From positions 228,332 through 292,331 of the forward strand of contig NZ_JH414504.1 in the NCBI RefSeq assembly GCF_000238075.1: a DNA stretch of 64,000 nt, written 5' to 3'. Source of the DNA: Oribacterium asaccharolyticum ACB7. Lineage in GTDB: Bacteria > Bacillota > Clostridia > Lachnospirales > Lachnospiraceae. Below are positions 49,287 through 58,416 of the stretch, in pieces (position 1 is the stretch's first letter; the number at the start of each line of letters is the position of its first letter). The notes beneath the pieces are model-generated. The model saw only the letters and a list, made by a program, of their open reading frames with translations. It was not told the origin of the DNA and did no database searches. Both the position numbers and the translations under genes were made by a program.

Positions 49287-50564
49287 ATGTGGCCATTTAA
49301 AAGAAAAGCCGAGGAGATTAGAGCAGATACAGCTGCAGTATCCGGAGATGCACTGCTTAAAGCATTGGTGTCAGACCCGAAAATTAACAAAGAACAGGCA
49401 ATGCAGATTCCTGCAGTATCTGCTTGTGTAAATTTGATTACTGGAACGGTGGCTATGATTCCTTTTAGGCTTTATAAGGTGGATAATGACAAGATTAAGC
49501 TTTCTGAGGAAAGAGACGATCAGAGAGTCGGGCTTTTAAATATTGATCCAGGAGATACGCTGGATGCTTTTCAGATGAAACGCTCACTCATCGAAGATTA
49601 TCTGCTGGATGAGGGTGGGTATGCATATATTGAAAGAAGAGGGAACAAAGTAAAAAGCCTACGTTATGTGGACCCATCAAATATTGGATTTAGCTATAAT
49701 GCAGACCCGATATTTAAGGACTACAAACTCCTTGTAGGAGGTAAGCAGTACTATCCTCACGAATTTATTAAGCTACTAAGACGGACAAGAGATGGGCATA
49801 GAAGTATCAGCGTAGTAGAAGAGAACTCCGAACCTTTTTCTATTGCCTACCAGACGATGCGCTTTCAAAACAAAATGCTGAAAACTGGAGGTGCTAAGAA
49901 GGGCTTTGTGAAATCCCAGAAAAAGTTAAGTCAGGAAGCCTTGGACTTTTTAAAGAGTGCTTGGAAGCGGATGTTTTCAGAAGATGACTCTGAAAATGTG
50001 GTGATTTTGAATGACGGCTTGGAGTTCCAAGAAAGTTCCGCCACACCTGCAGAAATGCAGTTGCACGAGAATATTGCCTCTTCTACGAGGCAGATATGCC
50101 AGATTTTTGGCGTGCCGTACCAACTTATCAGCCGTGATAGTACGCCGTCCGAGGAGGATAGAATCATATTTTTACAATATTGCATTCAGCCGATTCTTTC
50201 AGAGATTGAGACGGCTTTAAATAGAGATTTCCTGCTTGAATCTGAAAAAGGAACTCTTAAATGGGCGGCAGATACATCAGAACTCACTAAGGCAGATGTA
50301 TTAAAGCGCTACCAATCCTACGAAATCGCAAGTAAGAATGGTTTTATGCAGATTGATGAAATCCGATTCAAGGAAAATATGGAGCCTCTGGGACTAGACT
50401 TTGTAAAACTCGGCCTTCAAGATGTTCTGTATTATCCGAAGGAAAAAGTAACCTTTGTTCCAAACATGAACCAGGTAGGGGGAATCGAGATTGCAAAGGA
50501 AGACAGAGAAAGACTACTAAGAAAGGAGAAAGAAGAAAAGGATGAGAATTCAGATACGGAGTGA
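49287..50564 (+). CDS. HK97-family portal protein
   Basis: The portal forms the dodecameric DNA gate of the capsid. The 425-residue protein shows the HK97-type core PAVSACVNLITGTVAMIPFR, EDYLLDEGGYAYIERRG, GGAKKGFVKSQKKLSQEALD and RQICQIFGVPYQLISRDSTP. It is preceded by the terminase with GGAGGGTGG and overlaps the protease gene by 23 bases. Confidence 0.93.
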   Translation: MWPFKRKAEEIRADTAAVSGDALLKALVSDPKINKEQAMQIPAVSACVNLITGTVAMIPFRLYKVDNDKIKLSEERDDQRVGLLNIDPGDTLDAFQMKRSLIEDYLLDEGGYAYIERRGNKVKSLRYVDPSNIGFSYNADPIFKDYKLLVGGKQYYPHEFIKLLRRTRDGHRSISVVEENSEPFSIAYQTMRFQNKMLKTGGAKKGFVKSQKKLSQEALDFLKSAWKRMFSEDDSENVVILNDGLEFQESSATPAEMQLHENIASSTRQICQIFGVPYQLISRDSTPSEEDRIIFLQYCIQPILSEIETALNRDFLLESEKGTLKWAADTSELTKADVLKRYQSYEIASKNGFMQIDEIRFKENMEPLGLDFVKLGLQDVLYYPKEKVTFVPNMNQVGGIEIAKEDRERLLRKEKEEKDENSDTE

Positions 50565-51111
50565 TTCCGTAGAAATTGAAGGCTATGTAAACGCCGTAGG
50601 AAGAGATTCCAGACCTATGAAAGATAGAAGCACCGGAGAACGATTTGTTGAACAAATTGTTCCCGGTGTTTTTACTAGGGCGCTTACAAGAAATGATGTG
50701 GATCTCTTGCTAAACCATGACCAGGAAAGAGTTCTTGGAAGTACAAAGACAAACCTTGAGCTTACTGAGGATTCAATCGGCCTGAAAGCGCGGGCTATAG
50801 TCACTGATAAAGAGGTGATTGAAAAAGCAAGATCAGGAAAGCTAAGAGGCTGGTCATTTGGATTCTATGACAGAGATTCACGGAATGAGGATGTTAAAGA
50901 AGGCCTGAAGCGCCGCTATGTCGAGGATATGGACCTTAAAGAGGTTTCTATCATTGATGACAGGAAGCTTCCTTGTTACGAGGGCACATTAATTAGTGCC
51001 CGTGCAGATGAGGTTATTCAAGGCGAGGTCTTGGAAACCAGAGCAGAAATAACAGAAACTCCAAAGCTTGATAGCTATTGGGAAAGAATTAACCATTTAG
51101 GAAAGGATTAA
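50542..51111 (+). CDS. HK97-family prohead protease
   Basis: The 189-residue protease matures the capsid by cleaving the N-terminal delta region of the major capsid protein. Signature pieces are IEGYVNAVGRDSRPM, IVPGVFTRALTRNDVDLLLNHD (active-site His in LLLNHD) and RGWSFGFYDRD (Ser), followed by LKEVSIIDDRKLPCYEG. Its neighbours (portal, capsid) complete the module. Confidence 0.92.
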   Translation: MRIQIRSDSVEIEGYVNAVGRDSRPMKDRSTGERFVEQIVPGVFTRALTRNDVDLLLNHDQERVLGSTKTNLELTEDSIGLKARAIVTDKEVIEKARSGKLRGWSFGFYDRDSRNEDVKEGLKRRYVEDMDLKEVSIIDDRKLPCYEGTLISARADEVIQGEVLETRAEITETPKLDSYWERINHLGKD

Positions 51112-51115
51112 AAGA

Positions 51116-52264
51116 ATGAACGAAAAGATGAAAGCATTACAGGAGCAGAGAAACGCAGCAGTTGAGGAATTAAAGGCGCTTACCGGAAAGGTAGAGGCCG
51201 AGGTTAGGGCTTTTACTGATGAAGAGAACGCAAAGTTCAATGAGTTAGAGAAGAAAGTAAAGGATTTAGATTCCTCTATCGAGATGCTGGAAAGAGCCCA
51301 AAAGTACGAGTTTAAGGAGCCGGCACAGGCTTCTGAGGACAAGGCAAAGGTGAATACGGAGGCAAAGGAGCTTAGAGCCTTTGAAAGCTATATCCGAGGA
51401 GTTGTTCTGGAGGAAAGAGCAGACAATCTTACTTCCGGAGACAATGGAGCTGTGATTCCTAAGTCTATCGCCAACAAAATCATCAAGAAAGTACATGACA
51501 TTTCTCCGGTGTTCAGCAAGGCTACACGATACAACGTGAAAGGAGAACTAAATGTTCCATATTACCCGGCTGATTCTAAGGATATCCAGATGACTTATGT
51601 TGAGGAGTTTGTAGAGTTAGAGTCTTCTTCCGGAAAGTTCGGAACTATCTCCTTAAAGGGCTTCCTAGCTGGAGCTTTGACTAAGGTATCTAAGAGCCTT
51701 ATCAATAATTCCAACTTCGATATTGTTTCTTTCGTGGTTGATGCTATGGCTGAAACGATATCTCGCTGGGTAGAAGGACAGCTCCTTAAGGGAACTACCG
51801 GCAAGGTTGACGGCATGATTAAGGGAATTACCCAGACTGTTACTACGAAGGCAGTAAATAAGGTAGATGCGGATGACTTAATTCAGCTGCAGGAATCTAT
51901 CCCGGATGCTTATCAGGGAGAAGCTTGCTGGATTATGACTAAGAACACTAGAACAGCTCTCCGCCAGTTAAAGGATAATAACGGGCAGTATATTCTTAAT
52001 CAGGATGCAACCACTAAGTGGGGATACATTTTGTTTGGTAAGCCTGTTTATGCATCTGAAAATATGGATGAGGTGGCTACAGGGAAAAATGCCATCATTT
52101 ATGGCGATTTATCCGGCCTTGGGGTTAAGCTTTCTGAGGAAATGGAGATTGAGGTTCTTAGAGAGAAGTTTGCTACTCAGCATGCGGTGGGTGTTGTTGC
52201 TTGGATGGAGTTTGATGCCAAGGTGGAGAATGCACAGAAACTTGCAAAGCTTACTGTGAAGTAA
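51116..52264 (+). CDS. HK97-fold major capsid protein
   Basis: The 382-residue precursor has an N-terminal coiled coil (about residues 1-75, EEKMKALQEQRNAAVEELKA-like) that serves as an internal scaffold and is removed by the protease, then the HK97 fold: SGDNGAVIPKSIANKIIKKV, EFVELESSSGKFGTISLKGF and VAGWVEGQLLKG-type middle, ending VGVVAWMEFDAKVENAQKLA. Processing would occur near residue 100. Confidence 0.93.
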   Translation: MNEKMKALQEQRNAAVEELKALTGKVEAEVRAFTDEENAKFNELEKKVKDLDSSIEMLERAQKYEFKEPAQASEDKAKVNTEAKELRAFESYIRGVVLEERADNLTSGDNGAVIPKSIANKIIKKVHDISPVFSKATRYNVKGELNVPYYPADSKDIQMTYVEEFVELESSSGKFGTISLKGFLAGALTKVSKSLINNSNFDIVSFVVDAMAETISRWVEGQLLKGTTGKVDGMIKGITQTVTTKAVNKVDADDLIQLQESIPDAYQGEACWIMTKNTRTALRQLKDNNGQYILNQDATTKWGYILFGKPVYASENMDEVATGKNAIIYGDLSGLGVKLSEEMEIEVLREKFATQHAVGVVAWMEFDAKVENAQKLAKLTVK

Positions 52265-52279
52265 GAATTTGACTTATAG

Positions 52280-52340
52280 AGGCGTGCTTTTGGTGCATGG
52301 TAAGAAAGTTTAGTAAAGCCTAAAGCACGTCTAATATTTT
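52280..52340 (+). terminator. Hairpin after the capsid gene
   Basis: AGGCGTGCTTT (52280-52290) pairs with AAAGCACGTCT (52322-52332) around a 31-base loop and is followed by AATATTTT. It may partially stop or process transcripts so that the capsid is made in excess over the connector genes. Confidence 0.5.
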
Positions 52341-52368
52341 AGTTCTGCATACTCTGAAAGGGGGAGGA

Positions 52369-52689
52369 ATGAAAGTAAGCGAATTAACATTACCGGTTAT
52401 CGCGAATTATTGCCGTATTATGGATGACGACGTATCCGATAGCGAGAATTTATCTTTGGAAGCCATGAAAATTGCGGCAATATCTTATGCGAGATCTTAT
52501 ACAGGGCTTAGCGACTTGGAAATGGAGAGGCACGAGGATATTACGATTGCGATTCTTACCCTCATCGCGGATATGTATGACAATCGCTCCATGATTGTGG
52601 ATAAGAATAATGTTAACCGTACAGCTGAAATTATCCTCTCCATGCATGCGAAGAATCTTCTTCCTGGAGGTGCAAGTGATGGCAATTAA
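52369..52689 (+). CDS. Head-tail connector protein (gp6-like)
   Basis: A 106-residue all-helical protein: LTLPVIANYCRIMDDDVSDS, MKIAAISYARSYTGLSDLEM, DITIAILTLIADMYDNRSMI. This fits the phage gp6/Phage_connect_1 adaptor ring below the portal. Start behind GGGGGAGG. It overlaps the next gene by 11 bases. Confidence 0.82.
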   Translation: MKVSELTLPVIANYCRIMDDDVSDSENLSLEAMKIAAISYARSYTGLSDLEMERHEDITIAILTLIADMYDNRSMIVDKNNVNRTAEIILSMHAKNLLPGGASDGN

Positions 52690-53023
52690 TGCGGGAAGGC
52701 TTAGGAAGGTCATCTCGGTCTACCGTTACGAAGAGTCGGAAAATTTCGTAGGATCTACAGTGACGAGGTTGATTCCGGTAAAAAAGCTCTACGGAGAGAT
52801 TCGCCCGGTAAGAGGAAGTGAATATACAGAGTATTACAAGGAATATCACACTTTATCCGTTAAAATAACGCTCCGTTTCTGGGAGGGGTTAAAACCTACG
52901 GATATTCTCGTGTATAAAGACCGGCAGTTCATAATCCAGTCGATTATTAATCCTCTGGAGGAGAACTATATCGTCGAGTGTATGTGCACGGAGAAGAGGG
53001 AAAAGGAGATAGCCTATGAGTGA
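52679..53023 (+). CDS. Phage head closure protein
   Basis: The 114-residue protein has the closure fold of the SPP1 gp16/Phage_H_T_join type: INAGRLRKVISVYRYEES, LYGEIRPVRGSEYTEYYK, TLSVKITLRFWEGLKPTDIL, YKDRQFIIQSIINPLEENY. The ATG after GGAGGTG was chosen; longer in-frame versions read into the preceding gene. Confidence 0.82.
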   Translation: MAINAGRLRKVISVYRYEESENFVGSTVTRLIPVKKLYGEIRPVRGSEYTEYYKEYHTLSVKITLRFWEGLKPTDILVYKDRQFIIQSIINPLEENYIVECMCTEKREKEIAYE

Positions 53024-53435
53024 TGCCTTGGATATCAATTTTCATGGGCTTGATAAGGATTTTCAAAGCATTATAGACCAATTTCCGGAAGAATCTGAAA
53101 AGTATCTCCGGGAGCAGGCAAACAAGTGGAAGAAAGATTGCAACGAAAAAGGCTATAAAAATTACACTAGTGGGAAGAAGCCGATTCCGAAAAGCTGGAA
53201 GATTGAGATGGAAAAGGACCTTTTGTACCGTGCAACAGCAGTGTCTGTAACAAATAAGAGCCCTTTATTCCACTTGCTTGAGAATGGTCATAGAAAATGG
53301 CTGTTCGGCCATGACACAGGAGGGTTTGTTCCGGGAAAGCATTATGCGGAACGAACGAGAGAGGAATTTGGAGACAGCTTTGGAGAAAACACGGACAAAT
53401 TTGTCGCTAAAGCACTGAAGAGGCATAATTTATGA
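53016..53435 (+). CDS. HK97 gp10-like tail-completion protein
   Basis: A 139-residue product resembling the HK97 gp10/minor tail group: FPEESEKYLREQANKWKKDC, NKSPLFHLLENGHRKWLFGH and FVPGKHYAERTREEFGDSF. The pattern of a HENGHR-type loop followed by G-x-HYxxR is widespread in this family. It overlaps both neighbours by 4-8 bases. Confidence 0.75.
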   Translation: MSDALDINFHGLDKDFQSIIDQFPEESEKYLREQANKWKKDCNEKGYKNYTSGKKPIPKSWKIEMEKDLLYRATAVSVTNKSPLFHLLENGHRKWLFGHDTGGFVPGKHYAERTREEFGDSFGENTDKFVAKALKRHNL

Positions 53436-53872
53436 TTGAATTATTAGAAGTGAAAAAGTCTTGTAATGCTGCGCTGAAAGTGGCCTTTCCCGATTTTAAG
53501 ATTTATGGAACCGACGTAAGAGAAGGCTTGAAGCTTCCCTCTTTTTATACGGAAATCGTGCCATATACGCTTAACTATGAATCCTTAAATCTTGTTCGGC
53601 AGACCTGCGGATACAAAATAACCTTACTTGAAAAAACACCAAATGAAGAATTAGAGCTTTCCGTATTTGAAAAGATCCGGAAAGCTTTTCATTTAAAGGT
53701 GAGAATTAAGGACAAGCTGGTAACTGTGGAAAGTGTGGAGTTTGACTACATCGGCGCGGAAAATAATATTTTTCAGATTACCGTGCGTTTTCAGTGGTTT
53801 GATTCCATAGCGGTAGAAAAGAAAGAAGAGACTGTAAAAGAGTTGATTGTGAGAGGAGTAGAGAATGAGTAA
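53432..53872 (+). CDS. Phage tail terminator protein (DUF6838-like)
   Basis: A 146-residue alpha/beta protein (EVKKSCNAALKVAFPDFKIY, YTEIVPYTLNYESLNLVRQT, YKITLLEKTPNEELELSVFE). This matches the tail terminator group of myophages located just before the sheath. It caps the tail tube and ends with SVEFDYIGAENNIFQITVRF. It overlaps the sheath gene by 8 bases. Confidence 0.7.
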   Translation: MIELLEVKKSCNAALKVAFPDFKIYGTDVREGLKLPSFYTEIVPYTLNYESLNLVRQTCGYKITLLEKTPNEELELSVFEKIRKAFHLKVRIKDKLVTVESVEFDYIGAENNIFQITVRFQWFDSIAVEKKEETVKELIVRGVENE

Positions 53873-54947
53873 ATTAAAATCTCCGGAAGTAAACATTAGC
53901 TTCGTTGAGAAAGGGGAGTCCGCAATTCAAAGAGGCGAGAGAGGAATTGTAGCCTTAGGATTACAGGATAAGACGAAAATAGATCCGTTTACGGTATTTT
54001 CTGTTACGGATATCCCGAAAGCTTTAAGCGAGACAAATGCACAGTACGTAAAGGACGCCTTGCAGGGCTATGTAACGTCTCCGAGAAAAATCCTTGTTTA
54101 TGTGATGCAGGGTGGAGCAGATAAGGTAAATGCCGAGTACACAGCAATGCTTAAATACTTTGCACAGAATCGATTTGATTATCTGGCCATTCCGACAGTT
54201 AAGACAGACGGGAAGACAAATGAGGTAGTTACCTGGATTAAGAATCTTAGAATCGAGCAGAAGTTAAAGCGTAAGGTTGTTCTTCCGGAAGTGCTAGGAG
54301 ATAGCGAGGGAATTATTAATGTAAATGCGAGTCTTACTCGTCCGGATGGAACGGTGCTTACTCCAGAACAGGTAACACCGAGAATTGCCGGTCTTATTTG
54401 TGGCACACCTTTGAGTATTTCTATTACCTATGCACCGCTTAAAGATTTCATTGACTGCCAGCGCTTTACCAAACAGGAAGCGGATGAAGCAGTAGGAGCC
54501 GGAAAGCTTATCTTTATGTATGACGGTGAAAAGGTAAAGGTCAACAGGGGTGTAAACTCTTTAACTACTACAAATGAGTTGAAGGGAGATAGCTTTAAGA
54601 AAATTAAGATTGTGGAAATCATGGATATGATTTACGAGGATATCCGGAGGGCTTGGGAAGATACCTATGTCGGGAGATACGCAAATACTTATGATAATAA
54701 ATGCTTGCTTATTACCGCCATTAACTCCTATTTTTCCGGACTGATTCGGTCCAATCTGCTTTCTAAGGGCGAGTGCTATCTGGACCTTGACGGGCAGAGA
54801 GATTATTTAAAGCAGCAGGGTAAGGATGTAAACAATCTTTCAGAGCAAGATCTAAAAGAAGAGAATACCGGATCCAGAGTCTTCTTAAGAGCGAATATTT
54901 CCATTTTGGATGCTATGGAAGATATGGACTTGGAGATCTATTTGTAA
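53865..54947 (+). CDS. Phage tail sheath protein (XkdK-like)
   Basis: The 360-residue protein shows the sheath fold: INISFVEKGESAIQRGERG-like start, VTDIPKALSETNAQYVKDAL, LVYVMQGGADKVNAEYTAML, RPDGTVLTPEQVTPRIAGLI, and the C-terminal NTYDNKCLLITAINSYFSGL and YLKQQGKDVNNLSEQDLKEE-type ends. A sheath means a contractile tail, so the phage is a myovirus-type temperate phage or a PBSX-like tail. It is short compared with T4 (659) but normal for this group. Confidence 0.93.
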   Translation: MSKLKSPEVNISFVEKGESAIQRGERGIVALGLQDKTKIDPFTVFSVTDIPKALSETNAQYVKDALQGYVTSPRKILVYVMQGGADKVNAEYTAMLKYFAQNRFDYLAIPTVKTDGKTNEVVTWIKNLRIEQKLKRKVVLPEVLGDSEGIINVNASLTRPDGTVLTPEQVTPRIAGLICGTPLSISITYAPLKDFIDCQRFTKQEADEAVGAGKLIFMYDGEKVKVNRGVNSLTTTNELKGDSFKKIKIVEIMDMIYEDIRRAWEDTYVGRYANTYDNKCLLITAINSYFSGLIRSNLLSKGECYLDLDGQRDYLKQQGKDVNNLSEQDLKEENTGSRVFLRANISILDAMEDMDLEIYL

Positions 54948-54960
54948 GAAAGGAGAAAAG

Positions 54961-55389
54961 ATGGAAGGTTTTGTATCTGATCAGGTCATTAACGGTACCT
55001 GGGGAGAACTTTGGGTTGATGACACTTATATGGCGGAGGTTACTTCTTTTAAGCTGGAAATCAATGCGAAGTATACGCCAATTTCCAGAGCAAGAAGCCT
55101 TATGAATGGGCAGAAGCTTACCGAGGTAGAGGCAAAAGGAGAAGTTAAGCTACACAAGATTTCGTCTTTCCTTGCCAAGAAAGTTTCTGACGGCCTGAAG
55201 AATGGTAAGGTTCCGAATTTCAAGATTATTTCTAAGCTTGCGGATCCGGCAGGGCTTGGTACGGAGAGAGTTGTGGCATATGGCTGCAAATTTGATAAGG
55301 CAATCCTTGCGAACTGGGAGCACGGAAAGAACGCAGAAGAGTCCTACAGCTTCACTTGTGAGGATTGGGATTATATTGATGCCATTTAG
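54961..55389 (+). CDS. Phage tail tube protein (XkdM-like)
   Basis: The 142-residue tube protein has VINGTWGELWVDDTYMAEVT, FKLEINAKYTPISRARSLMN, EAKGEVKLHKISSFLAKKV and a C-terminal end FKIISKLADPAGLGTERVVA then SFTCEDWDYIDAI. This is the XkdM pattern. Start is the ATG behind AGAAAGGAG, following the sheath by 13 bases. Confidence 0.92.
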   Translation: MEGFVSDQVINGTWGELWVDDTYMAEVTSFKLEINAKYTPISRARSLMNGQKLTEVEAKGEVKLHKISSFLAKKVSDGLKNGKVPNFKIISKLADPAGLGTERVVAYGCKFDKAILANWEHGKNAEESYSFTCEDWDYIDAI

Positions 55390-55398
55390 GAGGAAAGT

Positions 55399-55728
55399 AT
55401 GGAGGAGTTTAAAAGTATATATAAGATACTTGCTATTCTCCATATGTCTATGGATTTCGAGGAGTGGGACAAGAATCTTTTGTCCCATGAATCCTTGAAT
55501 CTTTCATTTCCTAAGTGGTCAAGAATTATGAGTATGCTGCTTAAAGAGGGGTATATTTCCGGAGGAGAGATGATTGAGAGTGTTGAGGGCTTTTATCCTA
55601 GAATAAAGCTTATAAGACCGGAGATAACCTTAAAGGGCTTAGAGTATCTTGAGGAGAACAGCTTGATGAAGGAAGCGATAAGACTGATTCAAGGCGATTC
55701 AAATATTGTGAAATGGGAGGAAATATGA
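55399..55728 (+). CDS. YjcQ-family winged-helix protein inserted in the tail operon
   Basis: The 109-residue protein, SIYKILAILHMSMDFEEWDK, SMLLKEGYISGGEMIESV, PRIKLIRPEITLKGLEYLEE, matches the YjcQ family, which has a winged-helix fold and appears in phage and skin-type elements of B. subtilis. It is not a structural tail protein. Its place between the tube and chaperone genes, with its own AGGAGG site, suggests a moron or regulator. It overlaps the chaperone's upstream ORF by 4 bases. Confidence 0.75.
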   Translation: MEEFKSIYKILAILHMSMDFEEWDKNLLSHESLNLSFPKWSRIMSMLLKEGYISGGEMIESVEGFYPRIKLIRPEITLKGLEYLEENSLMKEAIRLIQGDSNIVKWEEI

Positions 55729-56132
55729 GTTTAACGCAAAAACTTTTACAGATTGATAGAGGACAGTTTCAGAAGGAAGAGTTTCTGGAAGTAAAGGCAA
55801 AGAAACTAAGCGAGATTACGGGAGAAGAGGTTGTGCTTAAGTTTCGCGCGCTTTCCGGAAAAGAATATACATCCATTGCATCCACAGCCGTGAGAGACAA
55901 GGGTGGGGTGGATTATTCAAAGGCTTATGATGTAAACGCTTTGATGATTTGTGAAGCCCTTATGGAACCCAGCCTTAAAGATAAAGAACTGCAAAAACAT
56001 TTTGGAGTAGCCAGTCCTAAGGACTTGGCTTTTTTATTTTTCCCCGGAATGGAGCTGACAGTCCTTGCTGATAAGGTTACAAAGTTCTCCGGCTTTCTGG
56101 AAGAGGATGAAGTTAAAGAAGTAAAAAACTAA
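55725..56132 (+). CDS. Tail assembly chaperone (XkdN-like), zero-frame product
   Basis: XkdN-type chaperones coat the tape measure protein while the tube is built. The 135-residue product matches by TQKLLQIDRGQFQKEEFLEV, SGKEYTSIASTAVRDKGGVD, DVNALMICEALMEPSLKDKE and a C-terminal KVTKFSGFLEEDEVKEVKN. Start at the ATG behind GGGAGGAAAT. Its last codons form the slippery A-AAA-AAC, so a longer -1 product is made from the same start. Confidence 0.88.
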   Translation: MSLTQKLLQIDRGQFQKEEFLEVKAKKLSEITGEEVVLKFRALSGKEYTSIASTAVRDKGGVDYSKAYDVNALMICEALMEPSLKDKELQKHFGVASPKDLAFLFFPGMELTVLADKVTKFSGFLEEDEVKEVKN

Positions 56133-56296
56133 TTGAGTCCGACAGCGAAACTAACGCGATGTATTGGCTTTTCCGCCTACATCACTGGAAGCCGTCGGAC
56201 TTCTTTAATCTGGGATATGGAGAGAAGCGGATTGTACACGCATTCCTTCAGGTAGAGATGGAACAGAGGAGTAAAGAATGGCAAACAGAACTGTAG
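56123..56296 (+). other. Programmed -1 frameshift site and downstream chaperone domain
   Basis: The heptamer A-AAA-AAC (56123-56129) is aligned with the zero frame as GTA AAA AAC, exactly how -1 slippage works. After slipping the ribosome reads CTA ATT GAG onwards for 55 codons (LIESDSETNAMYWLFRLHHW and KPSDFFNLGYGEKRIVHAFL) to TAG at 56294-56296. This downstream part has the WxPSxFxxL character of the T domain of phage G-GT tail chaperones. A stem-loop or pseudoknot after the heptamer cannot be verified by eye. The extension overlaps the tape measure start by 19 bases. Confidence 0.85.
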
Positions 56297-58416
56297 ACGT
56301 AACGCTAAGGCTGGTAGATAAGTTTACCGGAGGAATCCAGAAATCGCTTAAATCTATAACTGCTATGGATAAGAATACTGCAAGAATTGCCGGAGATATA
56401 CAAAAAGCCGGTGATTCCATAGCAAATACTGGAACAGCAATTACTGCAGCAGTTACAGTTCCGATTGTCGGTGCGGGGATTGCAGCAGTAAAAACTGCAG
56501 CGGATTTTGAAAGTTCCATGAGTGGTGTTAAAGCTATAATGGGTGAGAAGTGGGACGACAGCCTAACAGAACAGGCGAAGCACCTCGGCGCAACGACGGC
56601 ATGGACCGCTAGAGAAGTCGGGGAGGCTATGCAGTATACCGCTATGGCCGGTTGGGATGCCAAACAGAACATGGAAGGTCTAAACGGTATTCTTTCAGCA
56701 GCGAGTGCCGGAGGGATAGGCCTAGCAGAGGCTACCGATGTCATGGTTGGTGCACTTGCAGGATTCGGAGAAGGTGCGGATCAGGCAGAGAAGTACGCAG
56801 ATATCATGACTGCAACTTTCACGAATACAAAGACGGATATGCTTGGCCTCGGGGAATCCTATAAATACGTCGGTTCTCTTGCCGGAACACTCGGCTATGA
56901 TTTTGCGGAAGTCAATACGGCAATCGGTATCATGGGAAATGCTTCTATTGACGGCTCTCAAGCTGGTACGACTCTTAGAACAGCGCTTCTTAATATGACA
57001 GGTGACTCTAAAGAAGTGAAAAAAGCAATGGGAGAACTGGGGATCTCCATGACGAACAGTGACGGCACGATGAAATCCTTTTCCGATGTTATGCATGATA
57101 TGAAGAAAGGATTTTCGGGACTTACCGAAGAAGGAAAGCTTTTCTATGCAAACCAAATCTTCGGGAAAACTGCCACGGCAGGAATGCTTGCTGTAATCAA
57201 TTCCACTGATGACGCCTATGACAGCCTCGAAAGAAGTATCAAAGGCGCGAGCGGTGCAGCAGGAGAGGCAGCCTCCGGGAGACTCGATAACCTAAATGGA
57301 CAGCTGACGCTTCTTAAGTCAGCTATTGAGGGTATAGCTATTCGAATCGGTGATTTTATACTTCCCTACTTAAAACAGTTTGTAGAATGGGCGCAAAAAC
57401 TCGCGGATAAGCTGAATAGCATGAGTGACGAACAGCTGAAGGCTGTACTCAAAAATATCGCCTTAGTAGCCAGTATAGGGCCTATGCTAATTGCATTCGG
57501 AAAACTGGTTAAAATAGTCGGTATTGTCATTAAAGTGTTTGCCCTTGTCTCAAAAGCTGGCGGTTTTATAGCTGTAATTACCGGCCCGGTTGGGTTAGTA
57601 ATTGCAGCAATTTTAGTTTTAATCGGCATAGTGCTTTTAGTGCGGAAACATTTTGATGTTTTTAAACAGGCGCTAAGTAAGTTTAGTCCGGTATTTGAAA
57701 ATATCATGGTTCATTTGAACGGCATTAAAGATACGGTATTAGCCGGCTGGGAGGCCATAAGTCCCGTATTGGGAATGTTCATTAATTGGCTCGGTGAAAG
57801 ACTTGTTGCCTCAATAGGAGTAACGATAGGACTGATTTCTAGTGTTGTTGAGATCGTAGTTGGTGTTGTTGAAGGAATTATAAAAATTATTGGCGGAATC
57901 ATAGAGTTCCTCGTAGGTGTATTTACCGGAGATTGGGAAAAAGCCTGGAAGGGTGTACAAGACGTGGTTGAAGGTATATTCACGGCCATATTTTCATTCA
58001 TTAGCGGAATTATTAATGGAATAATAGGAGCGGTCAAAAATGTCATTGATGCTATAGGCAGTATCGTAGTCCCAAATAGTGGAGAAACCGGAACTGCAAC
58101 CGCAACGACAGTCCCGAAGATGGCTGGTGGTACTATGAACTGGACAGGCGGACTTGTTCAAGTTAGCGAACGCGGAGGAGAAATCATAGACCTTCCTAGT
58201 GGATCTCGGATTTATCCCCATGACCAGTCTGTTGCTATGGCGAGAGCTGAGGGACGCAGAATGACTAGCACTAGTATATCGGTAAATGTCAGCGGGAATA
58301 ATTTCACAGTTCGCGAAGAAGCGGACATCAATAAAATAGGTGATGCGATAGCGAGAAAATTGTCTATGGCTATAAGTAATAGAGGGGAGTGGACATTCAG
58401 TGGAAATATGGCTTAA
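56278..58416 (+). CDS. Phage tail tape measure protein
   Basis: The tape measure sets tail length and is ejected with the DNA. The 712-residue protein has the TP901-type core at about 85-300 (SMSGVKAIMGEKWDDSLTEQ, AMQYTAMAGWDAKQNMEGLN, QAGTTLRTALLNMTGDSKEV, YANQIFGKTATAGMLAVINS), several long hydrophobic segments at about 415-465 and 520-600 and a Gly-rich C-terminal part (AGGTMNWTGGLVQVSERGGE, LPSGSRIYPHDQSVAMARAE) that is common in these proteins. At 712 residues the tail should be fairly short for a contractile tail. Confidence 0.9.
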   Translation: MANRTVDVTLRLVDKFTGGIQKSLKSITAMDKNTARIAGDIQKAGDSIANTGTAITAAVTVPIVGAGIAAVKTAADFESSMSGVKAIMGEKWDDSLTEQAKHLGATTAWTAREVGEAMQYTAMAGWDAKQNMEGLNGILSAASAGGIGLAEATDVMVGALAGFGEGADQAEKYADIMTATFTNTKTDMLGLGESYKYVGSLAGTLGYDFAEVNTAIGIMGNASIDGSQAGTTLRTALLNMTGDSKEVKKAMGELGISMTNSDGTMKSFSDVMHDMKKGFSGLTEEGKLFYANQIFGKTATAGMLAVINSTDDAYDSLERSIKGASGAAGEAASGRLDNLNGQLTLLKSAIEGIAIRIGDFILPYLKQFVEWAQKLADKLNSMSDEQLKAVLKNIALVASIGPMLIAFGKLVKIVGIVIKVFALVSKAGGFIAVITGPVGLVIAAILVLIGIVLLVRKHFDVFKQALSKFSPVFENIMVHLNGIKDTVLAGWEAISPVLGMFINWLGERLVASIGVTIGLISSVVEIVVGVVEGIIKIIGGIIEFLVGVFTGDWEKAWKGVQDVVEGIFTAIFSFISGIINGIIGAVKNVIDAIGSIVVPNSGETGTATATTVPKMAGGTMNWTGGLVQVSERGGEIIDLPSGSRIYPHDQSVAMARAEGRRMTSTSISVNVSGNNFTVREEADINKIGDAIARKLSMAISNRGEWTFSGNMA

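Noticed and set aside
56205..56744. 179-codon minus-strand frame opposite the tape measure gene
   Set aside because: Antisense to the tape measure N-terminus and the frameshift extension; Ala/Ser/Ile-rich with no ribosome site.
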